A DNA stretch of 64,000 nucleotides from Aquipseudomonas alcaligenes NBRC 14159 (GCF_000467105.1 NZ_BATI01000009.1:124001-188000); one strand, 5' to 3'. Shown: positions 1 to 9,123, numbered from the stretch's first letter. Translations and numbers: made by a program. Notes: generated by a model from the sequence alone, not told the origin.

Positions 1-1896
1 CAGCTCGACCAGCAGCTTGTTGAGGCGGCGCACGTAGCTGGCCGGGTCCTTCAGGCTGTCGCCGGCAGCCAGGGCTGCCTGGTCGAAGAGGATGTGCGAC
101 AGGTCGGCGAAGCGGTCCTCGTCGGCCTCGGCATCCAGCTTCTCGATCAGCGGGTGGCCCGGGTTGATCTCGAAGATCGGCTTGGACTCCGGCACCTTCT
201 GCCCGCTGGCCTCGAGGATCTGGCGCATCTGCAGGCCGAGGTCCTGCTCACCGATGGCCAGGATCGCCGGCGAATCGGTCAGGCGGTGCGACACGCGCAC
301 CTCGGCAACCTGCTCGCCCAGCGCGCCCTTGAGGCGCTCCAGCAGCCCTTCCTTGGCCTTGGCGACTTCTTCCTGGGCCTTCTTGTCCTCTTCCGAGTCC
401 AGCTTGCCCAGGTCCAGGTCGCCGCGCGCCACGTCGACGAAGTGCTTGCCGTCGAACTCGGTCAGGTAGCTCATCAGCCACTCGTCGATGCGATCGGTCA
501 GCAGCAGCACTTCGATGCCCTTCTTGCGGAAGACTTCCAGGTGCGGGCTGTTCTTGATCTGCGCGAAGGTCTCGCCGGTGAGGAAGTAGATCTTGTCCTG
601 GCCTTCCTTCATGCGGCCGATGTAGTCGGCCAGGCCGACGATCTGCTCGCCATCGTCGCCCTGGGTGGAGGCGAAACGCAGCAAGCCGGCGATCTTCTCC
701 TTGTTGGCGAAGTCTTCCGCCGGGCCTTCCTTGAGCACCTGGCCGAAGGCCTTCCAGAACTGCTTGTATTGCTCGGGCTCGTTCTTCGCCAGCTTCTCCA
801 GCATGTCCAGCACGCGCTTGGTCAGCGCCGACTTCATCGAGTCGATCACTGGGTCCTTCTGCAGGATCTCGCGGGAGACGTTCAGCGACAGGTCATTGGA
901 ATCGACCACACCCTTGATGAAGCGCAGGTACAGCGGCAGGAACTCGTCGGCCTGGTCCATGATGAACACGCGCTGCACGTACAGCTTGAGGCCACGCGGC
1001 GCTTCGCGCTGGTACAGGTCGAACGGTGCGCGGCCCGGCACGTAGAGCAGCGAGGTGTATTCCAGCTTGCCCTCGACCTTGTTGTGGCTCCAGCTCAACG
1101 GGTTCTCGAAGTCATGCGCGACGTGCTTGTAGAACTCCTGGTATTCCTCGTCCTTGACCTCGGTACGCGGACGGGTCCACAGCGCGCTGGCACGGTTGAC
1201 GGTCTCCCACTCGGTTTCGGCCGGCTTGTCCTGCTCCTCGCCGTAATGCTCTTTCGGCAGCTCGATCGGCAGGGCGATGTGGTCGGAGTACTTCTTGACG
1301 ATGTTGCGCAGGCGCCAGCCATCGGCGAATTCTTCTTCGCCGCTCTTCAGGTGCAGGACGATGCGGGTGCCGCGCTCGGCCTTGTCGATGGTGGCGACTT
1401 CGAACTCGCCCTCGCCCTTGCTCGACCAGTGCACGCCCTCGCTGGCGGCGGCCCCGGCACGGCGGGTGTAGACGTCCACCTGATCGGCAACGATGAAGGC
1501 CGAGTAGAAGCCCACGCCGAACTGGCCGATCAGGTGCGAGTCCTTCTTCTGGTCACCGGTGAGGTTCTTCATGAAGTCGGCGGTGCCGGACTTGGCGATG
1601 GTGCCCAGGTGCGCGACCACTTCCTCGCGGCTCATGCCGATGCCGTTGTCCTCGAGGGTGACGGTCTTGGCGTCCTTGTCGAAGGACAGGCGGATCTTCA
1701 GCTCGGCGCCGCCTTCCAGCAGCTCGGGCTTGGCCAGCGCCTCGAAACGCAGCTTGTCGGCGGCGTCGGAGGCGTTGGAGATCAGCTCGCGAAGGAAGAT
1801 TTCCTTGTTGGAATACAAGGAATGGATCATCAGGTGCAGCAGCTGCTTCACCTCGGTCTGGAAGCCCAGGGTTTCTTTTTGAGTTTCCACACTCAT
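1..1896 (-). CDS. htpG: Hsp90-family chaperone HtpG (3' end cut by window)
   Basis: Cytosolic ATP-dependent Hsp90 chaperone that remodels client proteins under heat and other stress. The reverse strand reads a continuous 632-codon frame starting [12 protein letters not shown]. The GHKL ATP-binding fold shows DNGIGM near residues 82-87 and [10 protein letters not shown] near 121-131, the lid glycine motif. The family is about 634 residues, so only the last few codons lie beyond the left edge. The start is set by the N-terminal MSVETQ match and by the heat-shock promoter 55-80 bp upstream. It follows, in the same direction, a thioesterase/membrane-protein operon but has its own sigma-32 promoter. 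The large plus-strand frame through this stretch is an antisense shadow. Confidence 0.97.
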   Translation of the reverse strand, partial: MSVETQKETLGFQTEVKQLLHLMIHSLYSNKEIFLRELISNASDAADKLRFEALAKPELLEGGAELKIRLSFDKDAKTVTLEDNGIGMSREEVVAHLGTIAKSGTADFMKNLTGDQKKDSHLIGQFGVGFYSAFIVADQVDVYTRRAGAAASEGVHWSSKGEGEFEVATIDKAERGTRIVLHLKSGEEEFADGWRLRNIVKKYSDHIALPIELPKEHYGEEQDKPAETEWETVNRASALWTRPRTEVKDEEYQEFYKHVAHDFENPLSWSHNKVEGKLEYTSLLYVPGRAPFDLYQREAPRGLKLYVQRVFIMDQADEFLPLYLRFIKGVVDSNDLSLNVSREILQKDPVIDSMKSALTKRVLDMLEKLAKNEPEQYKQFWKAFGQVLKEGPAEDFANKEKIAGLLRFASTQGDDGEQIVGLADYIGRMKEGQDKIYFLTGETFAQIKNSPHLEVFRKKGIEVLLLTDRIDEWLMSYLTEFDGKHFVDVARGDLDLGKLDSEEDKKAQEEVAKAKEGLLERLKGALGEQVAEVRVSHRLTDSPAILAIGEQDLGLQMRQILEASGQKVPESKPIFEINPGHPLIEKLDAEADEDRFADLSHILFDQAALAAGDSLKDPASYVRRLNKLLVEL

Positions 1897-1950
1897 GGTC
1901 GTCGAACTCCACATGCAGGACAGGCCGCGTGATTGCGGCGGATGTCCTAC

Positions 1951-1978
1951 AGATGGGGAGTTCGGGAGAGATTTCAAG
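1951..1978 (-). promoter_or_regulatory. Sigma-32 (RpoH) promoter of htpG
   Basis: Reading the minus strand, CTTGAAA (1978-1972) and CCCATCT (1957-1951) are separated by 14 bp. Both elements match the RpoH consensus CTTGAAA-N14-CCCATnT at every defined base. The htpG ATG lies 54 bp downstream of the -10. The -35 is abutted by an 8-bp inverted repeat (1978-1985 with 1993-2000) that probably terminates the preceding operon. Confidence 0.88.
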
Positions 1979-2000
1979 GGCTTGTCTGCGCGACAAGCCC
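1978..2000 (-). terminator. Hairpin between the upstream operon and htpG
   Basis: GGGCTTGT and ACAAGCCC pair over 8 bp around a 7-nt loop, 24 nt after the stop of the preceding gene. No long T run follows on the minus strand; the next bases are TTGAAA, which form the htpG -35. Terminator function is inferred from position and stem. Confidence 0.45.
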
Positions 2001-2023
2001 TGCGCGAGGGAGGCAGCCCGGTT

Positions 2024-3274
2024 TTAGGGCTCCAGCAGCTCGATGCGGGCGATTTCGTCCGGCTTGAACCTGAAGCTGGCCACCCCGCCGCCGCCGCCCA
2101 GCTGCTGGGTGAGGCTGATGCTGCCGTCGCCTTCCACGCCGACGAAGCGCCCTTCCACCGTGCCACCGCCGGCCTTGCTCACGCGCATGCTGAGGTTGCG
2201 GTACTGCTCCGGGTTGCGCTGCAGGCGCGCCAGGGAGAAGCGTTGACGACGATCCAGAGGAGCCCTCGCGCTCTGCGACTGTGGCGCCTCTTCCGCAACA
2301 GCCGGCTTGCTCGTCTCGGCACGCCGCGCTTCAGCCAGCGCGGGATAGTTGTCGCCCTGTACCCGCCAACCCAGCGCGCCCTTCTCCAGCACCAGCGCCA
2401 GATTCTGCTCGGCGCCGTTGATTCGAGCCTGCACCGTCAAAGGCAACTGGGTGGCCGGGAAACTCACGTCCGGCAGCTCCGCCAACTGCACCAGGCGGGT
2501 GGCGAAGCGGCGCTGCAGATGGTCCTCGACCACCTTGGCCAGGGTCTCGCGGGAGTCGAAGTGGGTATCCAGGCGGCCGTCCTTGTAGCGCAGGCGGTCG
2601 GCGAACAGCTCCAGACGCCCGCTCAGGCTGGTCTTGAACGATGGCGGCAGTACCAGGTGGAAGTCACCCTGCAGTTTGTTCGGCGGCAGCGCCTGCAGGT
2701 CCAGGTGCAGGGTGTAGCCCTTGCTCAACCGACGCGCCTCGGGCAGGTCCTGCTCGGGCAAAAGCCAGCTGACTTCCACCTCCGGCAAGCGCCCCTCGTC
2801 ACCGGGTAGCACATCCAGCCGCACCGGCGCCTTCTGCGCCTCGGGCAGGCGAATCTTCACTTCACGGCGCGCGAAGAAGTCGTCGCCTTCGCGCAGTACC
2901 AGCACACCGTCGATCAGCTCGGCATATTGCGGGGCGAAGGCCTGACCGTTGAGCTCGCCGTGCAGGGCGATATCCAGCTCGGCCGGCGCCTTGGCCGGCT
3001 CCTTCAGCCAGCGCAGGCTGAGAATCGCCTCCAGGCGCGCGGCATCATGCGCGGCCAGCAGGGTCAGGCCGACGATCAGCGGGATGCAGCCCAGGGCCAG
3101 CAGGCCCACGGCCTTGCGCGCGGTGCGCCAGTGACGCAGCACATAGATCAGGGTCACCGGCGGAATCAAGCTACCCCAGCCCCACAACAGGCTGGTGGAG
3201 AAGGCCAGCATCACCAGCCAGACCAGGCCAGCCAGAATCAGCAGCAGGCCGCCGAGGATCAGCAACGCGTCCAT
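2024..3274 (-). CDS. Three-TM membrane protein of unknown function with a large extracytoplasmic domain
   Basis: A 416-residue protein I cannot assign to a characterised family. Three hydrophobic segments (about residues 3-24, 26-46 and 55-74) are followed by a roughly 330-residue soluble part rich in alternating hydrophobic/polar strands. That part has an Ala/Pro/Gln-rich linker near 310-335 and a basic patch ([20 protein letters not shown]) before a glycine-rich C-terminal beta segment ([20 protein letters not shown]). From memory, relatives in Pseudomonas are sometimes labelled MFS transporter, but three helices and a large hydrophilic tail do not fit that. It starts 28 bp after a thioesterase gene and is probably co-transcribed with it. 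The role may concern the envelope; this is inference. Confidence 0.8.
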   Translation of the reverse strand: MDALLILGGLLLILAGLVWLVMLAFSTSLLWGWGSLIPPVTLIYVLRHWRTARKAVGLLALGCIPLIVGLTLLAAHDAARLEAILSLRWLKEPAKAPAELDIALHGELNGQAFAPQYAELIDGVLVLREGDDFFARREVKIRLPEAQKAPVRLDVLPGDEGRLPEVEVSWLLPEQDLPEARRLSKGYTLHLDLQALPPNKLQGDFHLVLPPSFKTSLSGRLELFADRLRYKDGRLDTHFDSRETLAKVVEDHLQRRFATRLVQLAELPDVSFPATQLPLTVQARINGAEQNLALVLEKGALGWRVQGDNYPALAEARRAETSKPAVAEEAPQSQSARAPLDRRQRFSLARLQRNPEQYRNLSMRVSKAGGGTVEGRFVGVEGDGSISLTQQLGGGGGVASFRFKPDEIARIELLEP

Positions 3275-3302
3275 TCGGTATTCCTTGTTATTGTCGCTTC
3301 GA

Positions 3303-3749
3303 TCAGGGCTCGTCGACCTTGAAGTGAGCGCGAGCCGTGGCGATGGGTTCGCTCTGGCTGGTCTGCCAGGCCGTCATGGCGACGTTGGCCACCCGACGCC
3401 CCTGGCGCCAGACCTGGCACTGAACGTAGGTGTCACGATAATGACCGGCGCGCAGGTAATCTATCGAGAAGTCGATGATTTTCGGCAAATGCGGAATGCC
3501 CATGAACATCAGCAGGTGGAGCATGGCGGCGTGCTCCATGAAGCCGGCGATCACCCCGCCATGCAGCGCCGGCAGGATCGGGTTGCCGATGTTGTCCTTG
3601 CTCGCCGGCAGGCGGAACACCATGTCGTCGCCCAGGCGCAGGCACTCGATGCCGATCAGCTTGGCATAGGGGATCAGACTGATCAGGGCGTCGTAGTCGT
3701 TCTTCTCGTGGGCTTCACGCACCAGGGTATTGAGGTTCAGAGCGGCCAT
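3303..3749 (-). CDS. PaaI-type hotdog-fold thioesterase (second of a pair)
   Basis: A 148-residue single-domain hotdog protein (MAALNLNTLV start), probably hydrolysing an acyl-CoA or related thioester in the cytosol; the substrate is unknown. The central LHGGVIAGFMEHAAML segment is the hotdog helix with the HGG motif, followed by the beta strands IIDFSIDYLRAG. Its ATG overlaps the stop of the upstream thioesterase by one base (TGATG), which points to translational coupling. The two paralogues may form a heterodimer or act on related substrates, but nothing in the sequence decides this. Its size is normal for the family. Confidence 0.88.
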   Translation of the reverse strand: MAALNLNTLVREAHEKNDYDALISLIPYAKLIGIECLRLGDDMVFRLPASKDNIGNPILPALHGGVIAGFMEHAAMLHLLMFMGIPHLPKIIDFSIDYLRAGHYRDTYVQCQVWRQGRRVANVAMTAWQTSQSEPIATARAHFKVDEP

Positions 3750-4225
3750 CAGGCGGCACCTCCCTGAATCTCGCGCTTGAGGTCCTTGTCGCCCTGGGCG
3801 CCCTTGCCCATGCGCATGAAGGCACCGACCACATGGGCGATGGGCTCGTCTGGGTTGTCCTGATAGGCATAGCCACGGGTGAAGATGACGTTCTCGGTCA
3901 CCCGGTAGCACTCGGCGAAGCCGTAGACGTCCTTGTGCGGCTGGGCCGGGCGCATGTAGTCGATGCGCAGGTCGAGGGTCGGACAGATTTCGAACTCCGG
4001 CAGCACGCAGACGGTGGAGATGCCGCAAGTGGTATCCATCAGCGTGGTAATGGCGCCGCCATGAATAACGCCGGTCTCGGGATTGCCGATGATCTGGGTG
4101 CTGTAGGGCAGACGCAGGGTCAGCCCCTCGGGCTTGGCTGCATGCACGCTCATGCCCAGCACCTGGCAGTGGCGCAGGGCCGAAAGGAAGCGCTCGGCGC
4201 GCTCTAGGACAGGGTTATCGCTCAT
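3749..4225 (-). CDS. PaaI-type hotdog-fold thioesterase (first of a pair)
   Basis: A 158-residue hotdog thioesterase (MSDNPVLERAERF start). The motif GNPETGVIHGGAITTLMDTTCG carries the N..HGG..D pattern of the PaaI/YbgC-like fold, and ICPTLDLRIDYMRPA supplies the core strand. A longer frame reaches upstream, but MSDNP lies in the usual position and the longer N-terminus has no family resemblance. It is first in the minus-strand set thioesterase - thioesterase - three-TM protein that runs toward htpG, and is divergent from the lipoprotein gene at 4404. The substrate is not predictable from the sequence. Confidence 0.88.
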   Translation of the reverse strand: MSDNPVLERAERFLSALRHCQVLGMSVHAAKPEGLTLRLPYSTQIIGNPETGVIHGGAITTLMDTTCGISTVCVLPEFEICPTLDLRIDYMRPAQPHKDVYGFAECYRVTENVIFTRGYAYQDNPDEPIAHVVGAFMRMGKGAQGDKDLKREIQGGAA

Positions 4226-4403
4226 GACTGCAGTTCCTGGCGATGTTGCAAAAGGCGCGCATGATACCCCCTCGAACAACTCCGCACACAGCACTGGAGA
4301 CGTGACCCAGCGCACGCTTGGCCGGATGCAGCGGAACTTTGGCCGCTCCGCCGCCCTCCTAAGTGAGGATTCAGAATAGTCCCGTCAGTAAAGGAGAGAC
4401 GAC

Positions 4404-4694
4404 ATGAGCAAACCATTCACCTATGCCCTGCTGCTGGCTGCCATGCTGGGCCTGGCCGCTTGCGAACAGTCCGCCGAAGACAAGGTGGAGTCGGCCAAGG
4501 AAAATGCGTCCGAGGCCATGGAGTCCCTCGGCGAAGCGGCCAAGGACACCGGCGCGGCCATCGAGCAGAAGACCGACGAGGTGCTGGGCAAGGAGCCGAC
4601 CACCGGCGAGAAAGTCGAGGACGCGGCAGGCAAGGCGGCCGATGCCATCGAGGAAGCCGGCGACGAAGCCAAGGATGCGATCGACGCTCAGTAA
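4404..4694 (+). CDS. Small alpha-helical lipoprotein
   Basis: A 96-residue predicted lipoprotein. An N-terminal hydrophobic signal ends in the lipobox LGLAAC, with lipidation expected at Cys20 and Glu-Gln after it. The mature part is almost entirely helix-forming, with Ala/Glu/Lys/Asp heptad-like repeats (AKENASEAM, AAKDTGAAIEQKTDEVLG, KAADAIEEAGDEAKDA) resembling apolipoprotein/LEA-type amphipathic helices. It is very acidic. A good ribosome site (AAGGAGAG) precedes the ATG and a hairpin follows the stop. It is probably periplasm-facing, perhaps stress related; no specific function is recognisable. Confidence 0.85.
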   Translation: MSKPFTYALLLAAMLGLAACEQSAEDKVESAKENASEAMESLGEAAKDTGAAIEQKTDEVLGKEPTTGEKVEDAAGKAADAIEEAGDEAKDAIDAQ

Positions 4695-4698
4695 AACC

Positions 4699-4724
4699 AG
4701 AAGGCCCGCAATTGCGGGCCTTCT
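4699..4724. terminator. Bidirectional hairpin between convergent genes
   Basis: A perfect inverted repeat with 12-bp arms (AGAAGGCCCGCA / TGCGGGCCTTCT) and almost no loop lies between the lipoprotein stop and the stop of the convergent MAPEG gene. There is only a weak T run on the plus strand. Confidence 0.7.
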
Positions 4725-4729
4725 GCTAT

Positions 4730-5125
4730 TCAGGCCAGCGCCGGACTGAGCATCAGCAACAGGCTGCAGAGCAGCCCCACGACCCAGACCAGGCTGCGCT
4801 GCCAGGCCAGGTCGGTCCAGTACAGCAGCAGGTACAGCACCCGGGCGATCACGAACAGCACGGCGGCAGCATCCACCAGCACACCCTGGCTCTGGGTCAC
4901 ATGCGCGACCAGCACGCCCGCGGCGAACAATGGAAAGGCCTCGAAGCTGTTCTGGTGCGCCGCCAGGGCACGCGCACCGAACCCCGTCAGACGTGCCTGC
5001 TGGGCGCGAGGATGATGGTTGTCATAGCGCCCTCCTCCTTCCGTCGCCATGGCCTTGGCCACCGGAATCTTGGCCAGGAAGATCAGCACCGCACTGAAGA
5101 ACAGGCACCACAGGGGTAGTGTCAT
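4730..5125 (-). CDS. MAPEG-family membrane protein
   Basis: A 131-residue integral membrane protein of the MAPEG family (membrane-associated proteins in eicosanoid and glutathione metabolism). The pattern is typical: TM1 near residues 4-21 (LWCLFFSAVLIFLAKI), a polar loop with AQQARLTGFGARALAAHQNSFEAFPLF containing the conserved ARA..N..E.FP motif, then three more TM helices. The chosen ATG has a strong AAGGAGAG site 8 nt upstream; a longer frame without a clear site was rejected. Bacterial members often have unknown substrates. It converges on the lipoprotein gene. Confidence 0.88.
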   Translation of the reverse strand: MTLPLWCLFFSAVLIFLAKIPVAKAMATEGGGRYDNHHPRAQQARLTGFGARALAAHQNSFEAFPLFAAGVLVAHVTQSQGVLVDAAAVLFVIARVLYLLLYWTDLAWQRSLVWVVGLLCSLLLMLSPALA

Positions 5126-5238
5126 GAAGGTCTCTCCTTGATCGCCTAAGGTTTGACCCTGCAGCATGGAGAGCAAATCGAGGTGCGGCAAGTCGCAACC
5201 GCTGGATTGGGCGAATGCCTGAAGAGGAACAGCGAGGA

Positions 5239-5325
5239 TGGTGCCCGAAGCCGGACTCGAACCGGCATGCCATTGCTGGCGAGGGATTTTAAGTCCCCTG
5301 CGTCTACCGATTTCGCCATTCGGGC
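5239..5325 (-). tRNA. tRNA-Leu (anticodon TAA)
   Basis: An 87-nt class II tRNA on the minus strand. The acceptor GCCCGAA pairs with TTCGGGC, the 3' CCA is encoded, the variable arm is long, and the T arm reads GGTTCGAGTCC. The anticodon loop CTTAAAA gives TAA, reading UUA codons. It is separated from the upstream tRNA-Cys by a strong terminator, so it probably has its own promoter. Confidence 0.95.
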
Positions 5326-5407
5326 GGTAGCGCTGTGAAGCGAGGGCTGGACTATATACAGCCCGCGTCAGCCCGGCAAGGCTGAGAAAAGCTTGGCCGA
5401 TGCAAAC

Positions 5408-5443
5408 AAAAAGCCCCGTAGATCAACAACCTACGGGGCTTTT
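5408..5443 (-). terminator. Rho-independent terminator after tRNA-Cys
   Basis: A perfect 10-bp stem (AGCCCCGTAG / CTACGGGGCT) with a 9-nt loop. It is flanked by A runs on the left and T on the right, so it should work on the minus strand (and possibly both). It lies 7 bp beyond tRNA-Cys. Confidence 0.88.
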
Positions 5444-5449
5444 CTATAG

Positions 5450-5523
5450 TGGAGGCCGATACCGGAATCGAACCGATGTACGCGGATTTGCAATCCGCTG
5501 CATAACCACTCTGCTAATCGGCC
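5450..5523 (-). tRNA. tRNA-Cys (anticodon GCA)
   Basis: A 74-nt tRNA on the minus strand. The acceptor GGCCGAT pairs with ATCGGCC, the discriminator is T, and CCA is encoded. The anticodon stem-loop GGATTGCAAATCC gives GCA. It follows tRNA-Gly by 43 nt, with a short hairpin between them, and is probably processed from the same transcript. Confidence 0.95.
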
Positions 5524-5532
5524 TCAAACGAA

Positions 5533-5553
5533 GACGCCGCTTACCGCGGCGTC
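5533..5553. other. Short hairpin between tRNA-Gly and tRNA-Cys
   Basis: GACGCCGC and GCGGCGTC pair over 8 bp around a 5-nt loop. There is no T run, so a processing or spacing role is more likely than termination. Confidence 0.5.
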
Positions 5554-5566
5554 AACGTCAACAAAC

Positions 5567-5642
<76 letters not shown>

Positions 5643-5708
5643 GTCTTGGTGACGGGCGCCATTTTATAGATTCACCGCGCCTCGTCAACCCCTTGATTCA
5701 AAAATACT

Positions 5709-6269
5709 TTATTTCTTTTCCGCGTCGATGCTGAGGTGCGGCCAGGCGGCCAACAGGTACTGCAGCATGGACCACAGGGTAAGCGCGGCGGCGATGATCA
5801 GCAGTACATATCCCATGCCGACCCAGACGGTGAGCTGCGGCGGATTGCCCAGCAGGATGACCAGGGCGACCATCTGCGCGGCGGTTTTCCACTTGCCCAG
5901 CTGCGACACCGCCACCTGCGCGCGTGCGCCCAGTTCGGCCATCCACTCGCGCAGTGCGGACACCACGATCTCGCGACCGATGATGATCACCGCCGGCAGG
6001 CTCAGCCACAGGTTGGCATGCTCCTCCACCAGCAGCACCAGCGCCACGGCCACCATCAGCTTGTCGGCTACCGGGTCGAGAAAGGCGCCGAATGGCGTGC
6101 TCTGCTCCCAGCGGCGGGCCAGGTAGCCGTCGAACCAGTCGGTGATCGCCGCCAGGGCGAACACGGCGCTGGCCGCCCAATAGCTCCAGGAGAACGGCAG
6201 GTAAAAGAACAGAATGAAGACTGGAATCAGGGCGACGCGCAGTACGGTGAGCAGATTGGGGATGTTCAT
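5709..6269 (-). CDS. pgsA: CDP-diacylglycerol--glycerol-3-phosphate 3-phosphatidyltransferase
   Basis: Inner-membrane enzyme making phosphatidylglycerophosphate from CDP-diacylglycerol and glycerol-3-phosphate, the first committed step to phosphatidylglycerol and cardiolipin. It has 186 residues, the usual length, with several TM helices. The CDP-alcohol phosphotransferase signature D-G-x2-A-R-x8-G-x3-D-x3-D is seen as [27 protein letters not shown] near residues 43-69. The start MNIPNLLT is conserved; three extra upstream codons in the frame are not used. It follows uvrC by 33 bp in the gacA-uvrC-pgsA order typical of pseudomonads. Confidence 0.96.
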   Translation of the reverse strand: MNIPNLLTVLRVALIPVFILFFYLPFSWSYWAASAVFALAAITDWFDGYLARRWEQSTPFGAFLDPVADKLMVAVALVLLVEEHANLWLSLPAVIIIGREIVVSALREWMAELGARAQVAVSQLGKWKTAAQMVALVILLGNPPQLTVWVGMGYVLLIIAAALTLWSMLQYLLAAWPHLSIDAEKK

Positions 6270-6302
6270 CGGGACCACTGGCCAGCGAATTGAGCGCGCA
6301 TT

Positions 6303-8129
6303 CTACTCGCTGTGCAGGGCCGCATAAATCGACTCGGCCAGCTTTTTACTGATGCCCGGCGCCTTGGCGATTTCATCGATGCTGGCGCGATTGAGCTCCT
6401 GCAGCCCGCCGAAATGCTTGAGCAGCTCGCGCCGCCGCTTGGGCCCGACTCCGGCCACCTCCTCCAAGCTGGACGTGCGCCGCGCCTTGCCACGCCGCGC
6501 GCGATGGCCGGTGATGGCGAAACGGTGCGCCTCGTCGCGAATCTGCTGGATCAGGTGCAGCGCCGGCGAGTCGGCCGGCAGGGTGAATTCATGCTCGGCA
6601 TCATTGAGGTAGAGGGTTTCCAGGCCCGGCTTGCGGGTTACGCCCTTGGCCACGCCGAGCAGGATCAGCTCCGGTACCGCCAGTTCCTGCAGCACCTCGC
6701 GCGCCATGGCCATCTGCCCCTTGCCACCGTCCACCAGCAGGATGTCCGGCAGCTTGCCGTCGCCGTCCTTCAGCTTGCTGAAGCGCCGGGTCAGCGCCTG
6801 GTGCATGGCCGCATAGTCGTCGCCCGCGGTGATGCCTTCGATATTGAAGCGCCGGTAGTCGGACTTCAGCGGCCCCTCCGGCCCGAATACCACGCAGGAG
6901 GCCACCGTCGCCTCGCCACTGGAGTGGCTGATGTCGTAACACTCCAGGCGCTGCGGCGGCTCGTCCAGATCCAGCGCCTCGGCCAGCGCCTCGAAACGCG
7001 CCGCTACATGCTGACGATTGGCCAGGCGTGCGCCCAGCGCCTGCTCGGCGTTGGTCAGCGCCAGCTGCTGCCAGCGCGCCCGCGTGCCGCGAACCCGATG
7101 ACTGATGGCGATTTCACGCCCGCGCAGCTCGGCGACGGCCGCCGCCAGGGTCGGCAGATCCTCGTGCATGACATTGACGATCAGCTCGCTCGGCATGTCG
7201 CGCTCGTGACTGGACAGGTAGTACTGCGCGAGAAACGCTATCAGTACGGCGCCGCCCTCTTCCTCGATGCCCACCTGCGGGAAGAAGTTCTTGCTGCCCA
7301 GCACACGGCCGCCGCGCACACTGATCAGATGCACGCAGGCGCCGCCCGGATTGACGACGGCCGCGATCACATCCACATCGCCACTGCCGCCCTCCATGCT
7401 CTGCTGGTCCTGCACCCGGCGCAGCAGCGATATCTGGTCACGCAGTTCAGCGGCGCGCTCGAACTCCAGCCCCATCGCCGCGTGTTCCATGGCGGCGGAC
7501 AGCTCATCGGCCAGAGCGTTGCTGCGCCCCTCCAGGAACATCACCGAGTGGCGCACATCCTCGGCGTACTCGGCCGGCTCCACCAGGCCGACGCAGGGCG
7601 CCTTGCAGCGCTTGATCTGGTATTGCAGACACGGCCGGGTGCGGTTCTTGAAGTAGCTGTCCTCGCACTGGCGCACCAGGAAGGTCTTCTGCAGCAGCGC
7701 CAGGCTCTCGCGGATGGCTCCGGCGCTCGGATAGGGGCCGAAATAGCGCCCCCTGGCCGACTTGGCGCCGCGGTGAATACCCAGGCGCGGGTAGTCACCA
7801 TCGGAGAGCAGCACATAGGGGTAGGACTTATCGTCGCGCAGCAGGATGTTGTAGGGCGGCCGCCATTCCTTGATCAGCGTCTGCTCCAGCAACAGCGCCT
7901 CGGTCTCGTTGGCCACGATGGTGGTCTCGACCTGAGCGATCCGCGCCACCAGTGCTGCGGTCTTCGGTGCCAGGCCGGTCTTGCGGAAATAGCTGGCCAG
8001 GCGCTTCTTCAGGTTCGACGCCTTGCCGACATAGAGCAGCCGGCTCTGTTCGTCGAACATCCGGTACACGCCCGGCCTGCCGCTGCAGGTGGCGAGAAAA
8101 GCAGAAGAGTCGAAAGCAGTAGCGGTCAT
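6303..8129 (-). CDS. uvrC: Excinuclease ABC subunit C
   Basis: Dual-incision nuclease of nucleotide excision repair, acting with UvrA and UvrB. It has 608 residues, full length. The N-terminal GIY-YIG domain reads [25 protein letters not shown] from about residue 20. A UVR motif lies near 205-235 (the UvrB contact), then an RNase H-like C-terminal nuclease with [19 protein letters not shown] and LLVDGGKGQ, and paired helix-hairpin-helix motifs at the end ([19 protein letters not shown]). Start is ATG at 8129. It lies 69 bp downstream of gacA; a hairpin in that gap may tune expression of uvrC relative to gacA. Confidence 0.97.
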   Translation of the reverse strand: MTATAFDSSAFLATCSGRPGVYRMFDEQSRLLYVGKASNLKKRLASYFRKTGLAPKTAALVARIAQVETTIVANETEALLLEQTLIKEWRPPYNILLRDDKSYPYVLLSDGDYPRLGIHRGAKSARGRYFGPYPSAGAIRESLALLQKTFLVRQCEDSYFKNRTRPCLQYQIKRCKAPCVGLVEPAEYAEDVRHSVMFLEGRSNALADELSAAMEHAAMGLEFERAAELRDQISLLRRVQDQQSMEGGSGDVDVIAAVVNPGGACVHLISVRGGRVLGSKNFFPQVGIEEEGGAVLIAFLAQYYLSSHERDMPSELIVNVMHEDLPTLAAAVAELRGREIAISHRVRGTRARWQQLALTNAEQALGARLANRQHVAARFEALAEALDLDEPPQRLECYDISHSSGEATVASCVVFGPEGPLKSDYRRFNIEGITAGDDYAAMHQALTRRFSKLKDGDGKLPDILLVDGGKGQMAMAREVLQELAVPELILLGVAKGVTRKPGLETLYLNDAEHEFTLPADSPALHLIQQIRDEAHRFAITGHRARRGKARRTSSLEEVAGVGPKRRRELLKHFGGLQELNRASIDEIAKAPGISKKLAESIYAALHSE

Positions 8130-8153
8130 CGCAACAGGCAGGCCAGAAAGACG

Positions 8154-8178
8154 AAGAGGACGCAGTTTACGTCCTCTT
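8154..8178 (-). terminator. Weak hairpin between gacA and uvrC
   Basis: AAGAGGACG and CGTCCTCTT form a 9-bp stem with a 7-nt loop, followed on the minus strand by the weak tract CGTCTTTC. Partial termination with read-through into uvrC is the likely reading. Confidence 0.5.
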
Positions 8179-8198
8179 TCATCGCTTACCCAGGGCTG

Positions 8199-8843
8199 TC
8201 AGCCGGCGGCGTCGACCATGCCGTGACGCACCGCCAGCAGCACCAGCTCGACGTCGCTGGTGATCGAGAGCTTCTCGTAGATGCGGTAGCGGTAGGTATT
8301 CACCGTCTTCGGCGACAGGCACAGCTTGTCGGAGATGGTCTGCACCTTCTGGCAGTTGGCGATCATCAGGGCGATCTGGATCTCGCGCTCGAACAGCAGG
8401 TCGAAGGGCGACCCGCCACTGTTCGGCTGGAAGGACTTGAGCGCCAGCTGCTGGGCAATCTGCGGGCTGAGGTAGCGCTGACCGGCAAACGCCATGCGGA
8501 TGGCCTGGACCATTTCCTCCAGCGCCGCGCCCTTGGTCAGGTAACCCGCCGCACCAGCCTGCAACAGGCGCGTGGGGAACAGGTCATCCTCGCAGGCAGT
8601 AACCGCGACAACTTTCAAATCGGGATGACTGCGCAGCAGTTTGCGGGTGGCTTCGAGGCCGCCGATACCGGGCATCTTGACGTCCATCAGGACAACGTCC
8701 GGCTTGATCTCGCGCACCTTCTTCAGGGCTTCCTCGCCCGAATCGGCCTGGCCGATCACCTGCAGGCCGTCGATATCGGCCAGCATGCGGGTGATGCCCG
8801 TACGCACCAGATCGTGGTCGTCGACCACCAGCACCTTAATCAA
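8199..8843 (-). CDS. gacA: Response regulator GacA
   Basis: Global regulator of the GacS/GacA system, which activates the small RNAs that sequester RsmA/CsrA and so controls secondary metabolism, biofilm and virulence traits. It has 214 residues: a receiver domain with acidic pair D8/D9, phospho-acceptor D54 (VLMDVKMPG) and a lysine in YLTKGA, then a LuxR-type HTH (LSPKTVNTYRYRIYEKL). The frame runs upstream with no family similarity. The true start is TTG at 8843 (LIKVLVVDD) with GAGGTG placed before it, as in other pseudomonads. uvrC and pgsA follow. A tRNA-Ser gene lies 110 bp upstream in the same direction. Confidence 0.95.
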   Translation of the reverse strand: MIKVLVVDDHDLVRTGITRMLADIDGLQVIGQADSGEEALKKVREIKPDVVLMDVKMPGIGGLEATRKLLRSHPDLKVVAVTACEDDLFPTRLLQAGAAGYLTKGAALEEMVQAIRMAFAGQRYLSPQIAQQLALKSFQPNSGGSPFDLLFEREIQIALMIANCQKVQTISDKLCLSPKTVNTYRYRIYEKLSITSDVELVLLAVRHGMVDAAG

Positions 8844-8953
8844 GCGACACCTCGCTGCCCCAAACAGCCAAGATACGAACCTAGCTTGGCGCAAAACCGC
8901 CAAAAAGCAAACGCCAGAAAACCGTACTTGGCGGATCAAAGGTCGAGAGAATA

Positions 8954-9041
8954 TGGCGGAGGCGGTGAGATTCGAACTCACGGATAGTTGCCCATCGACG
9001 GTTTTCAAGACCGTTGCCTTAAACCACTCGGCCACACCTCC
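8954..9041 (-). tRNA. tRNA-Ser (anticodon TGA)
   Basis: An 88-nt class II tRNA on the minus strand. The acceptor GGAGGTG pairs with CGCCTCC, followed by G and CCA. The anticodon loop CTTGAAA gives TGA. It has a long variable arm and the T arm GAGTTCGAATCTC. Confidence 0.95.
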
Positions 9042-9095
9042 GCATTCGCGGGCCGCCATACTACCCGAACGCAACACACTGTCAAACTCTGCCAG

Positions 9096-9123
9096 TTGGC
9101 AGCCGGATGCGCTCTGTTATGAT
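9096..9123 (+). promoter_or_regulatory. Sigma-70 promoter of yccA
   Basis: TTGGCA (9096-9101), a 16-bp spacer and TATGAT (9118-9123): 5/6 matches in each hexamer. It lies 40 bp before the ATG. Confidence 0.65.

Noticed and set aside
94..1932. 612-codon plus-strand frame opposite htpG
   Set aside because: Antisense shadow of a high-GC gene: His/Leu/Ala/Gln-rich with no fold signature, while the minus strand reads a complete HtpG.
2024..3274. MFS transporter label for the three-TM protein
   Set aside because: Only three hydrophobic helices and a large hydrophilic domain; MFS proteins have about twelve TM helices.
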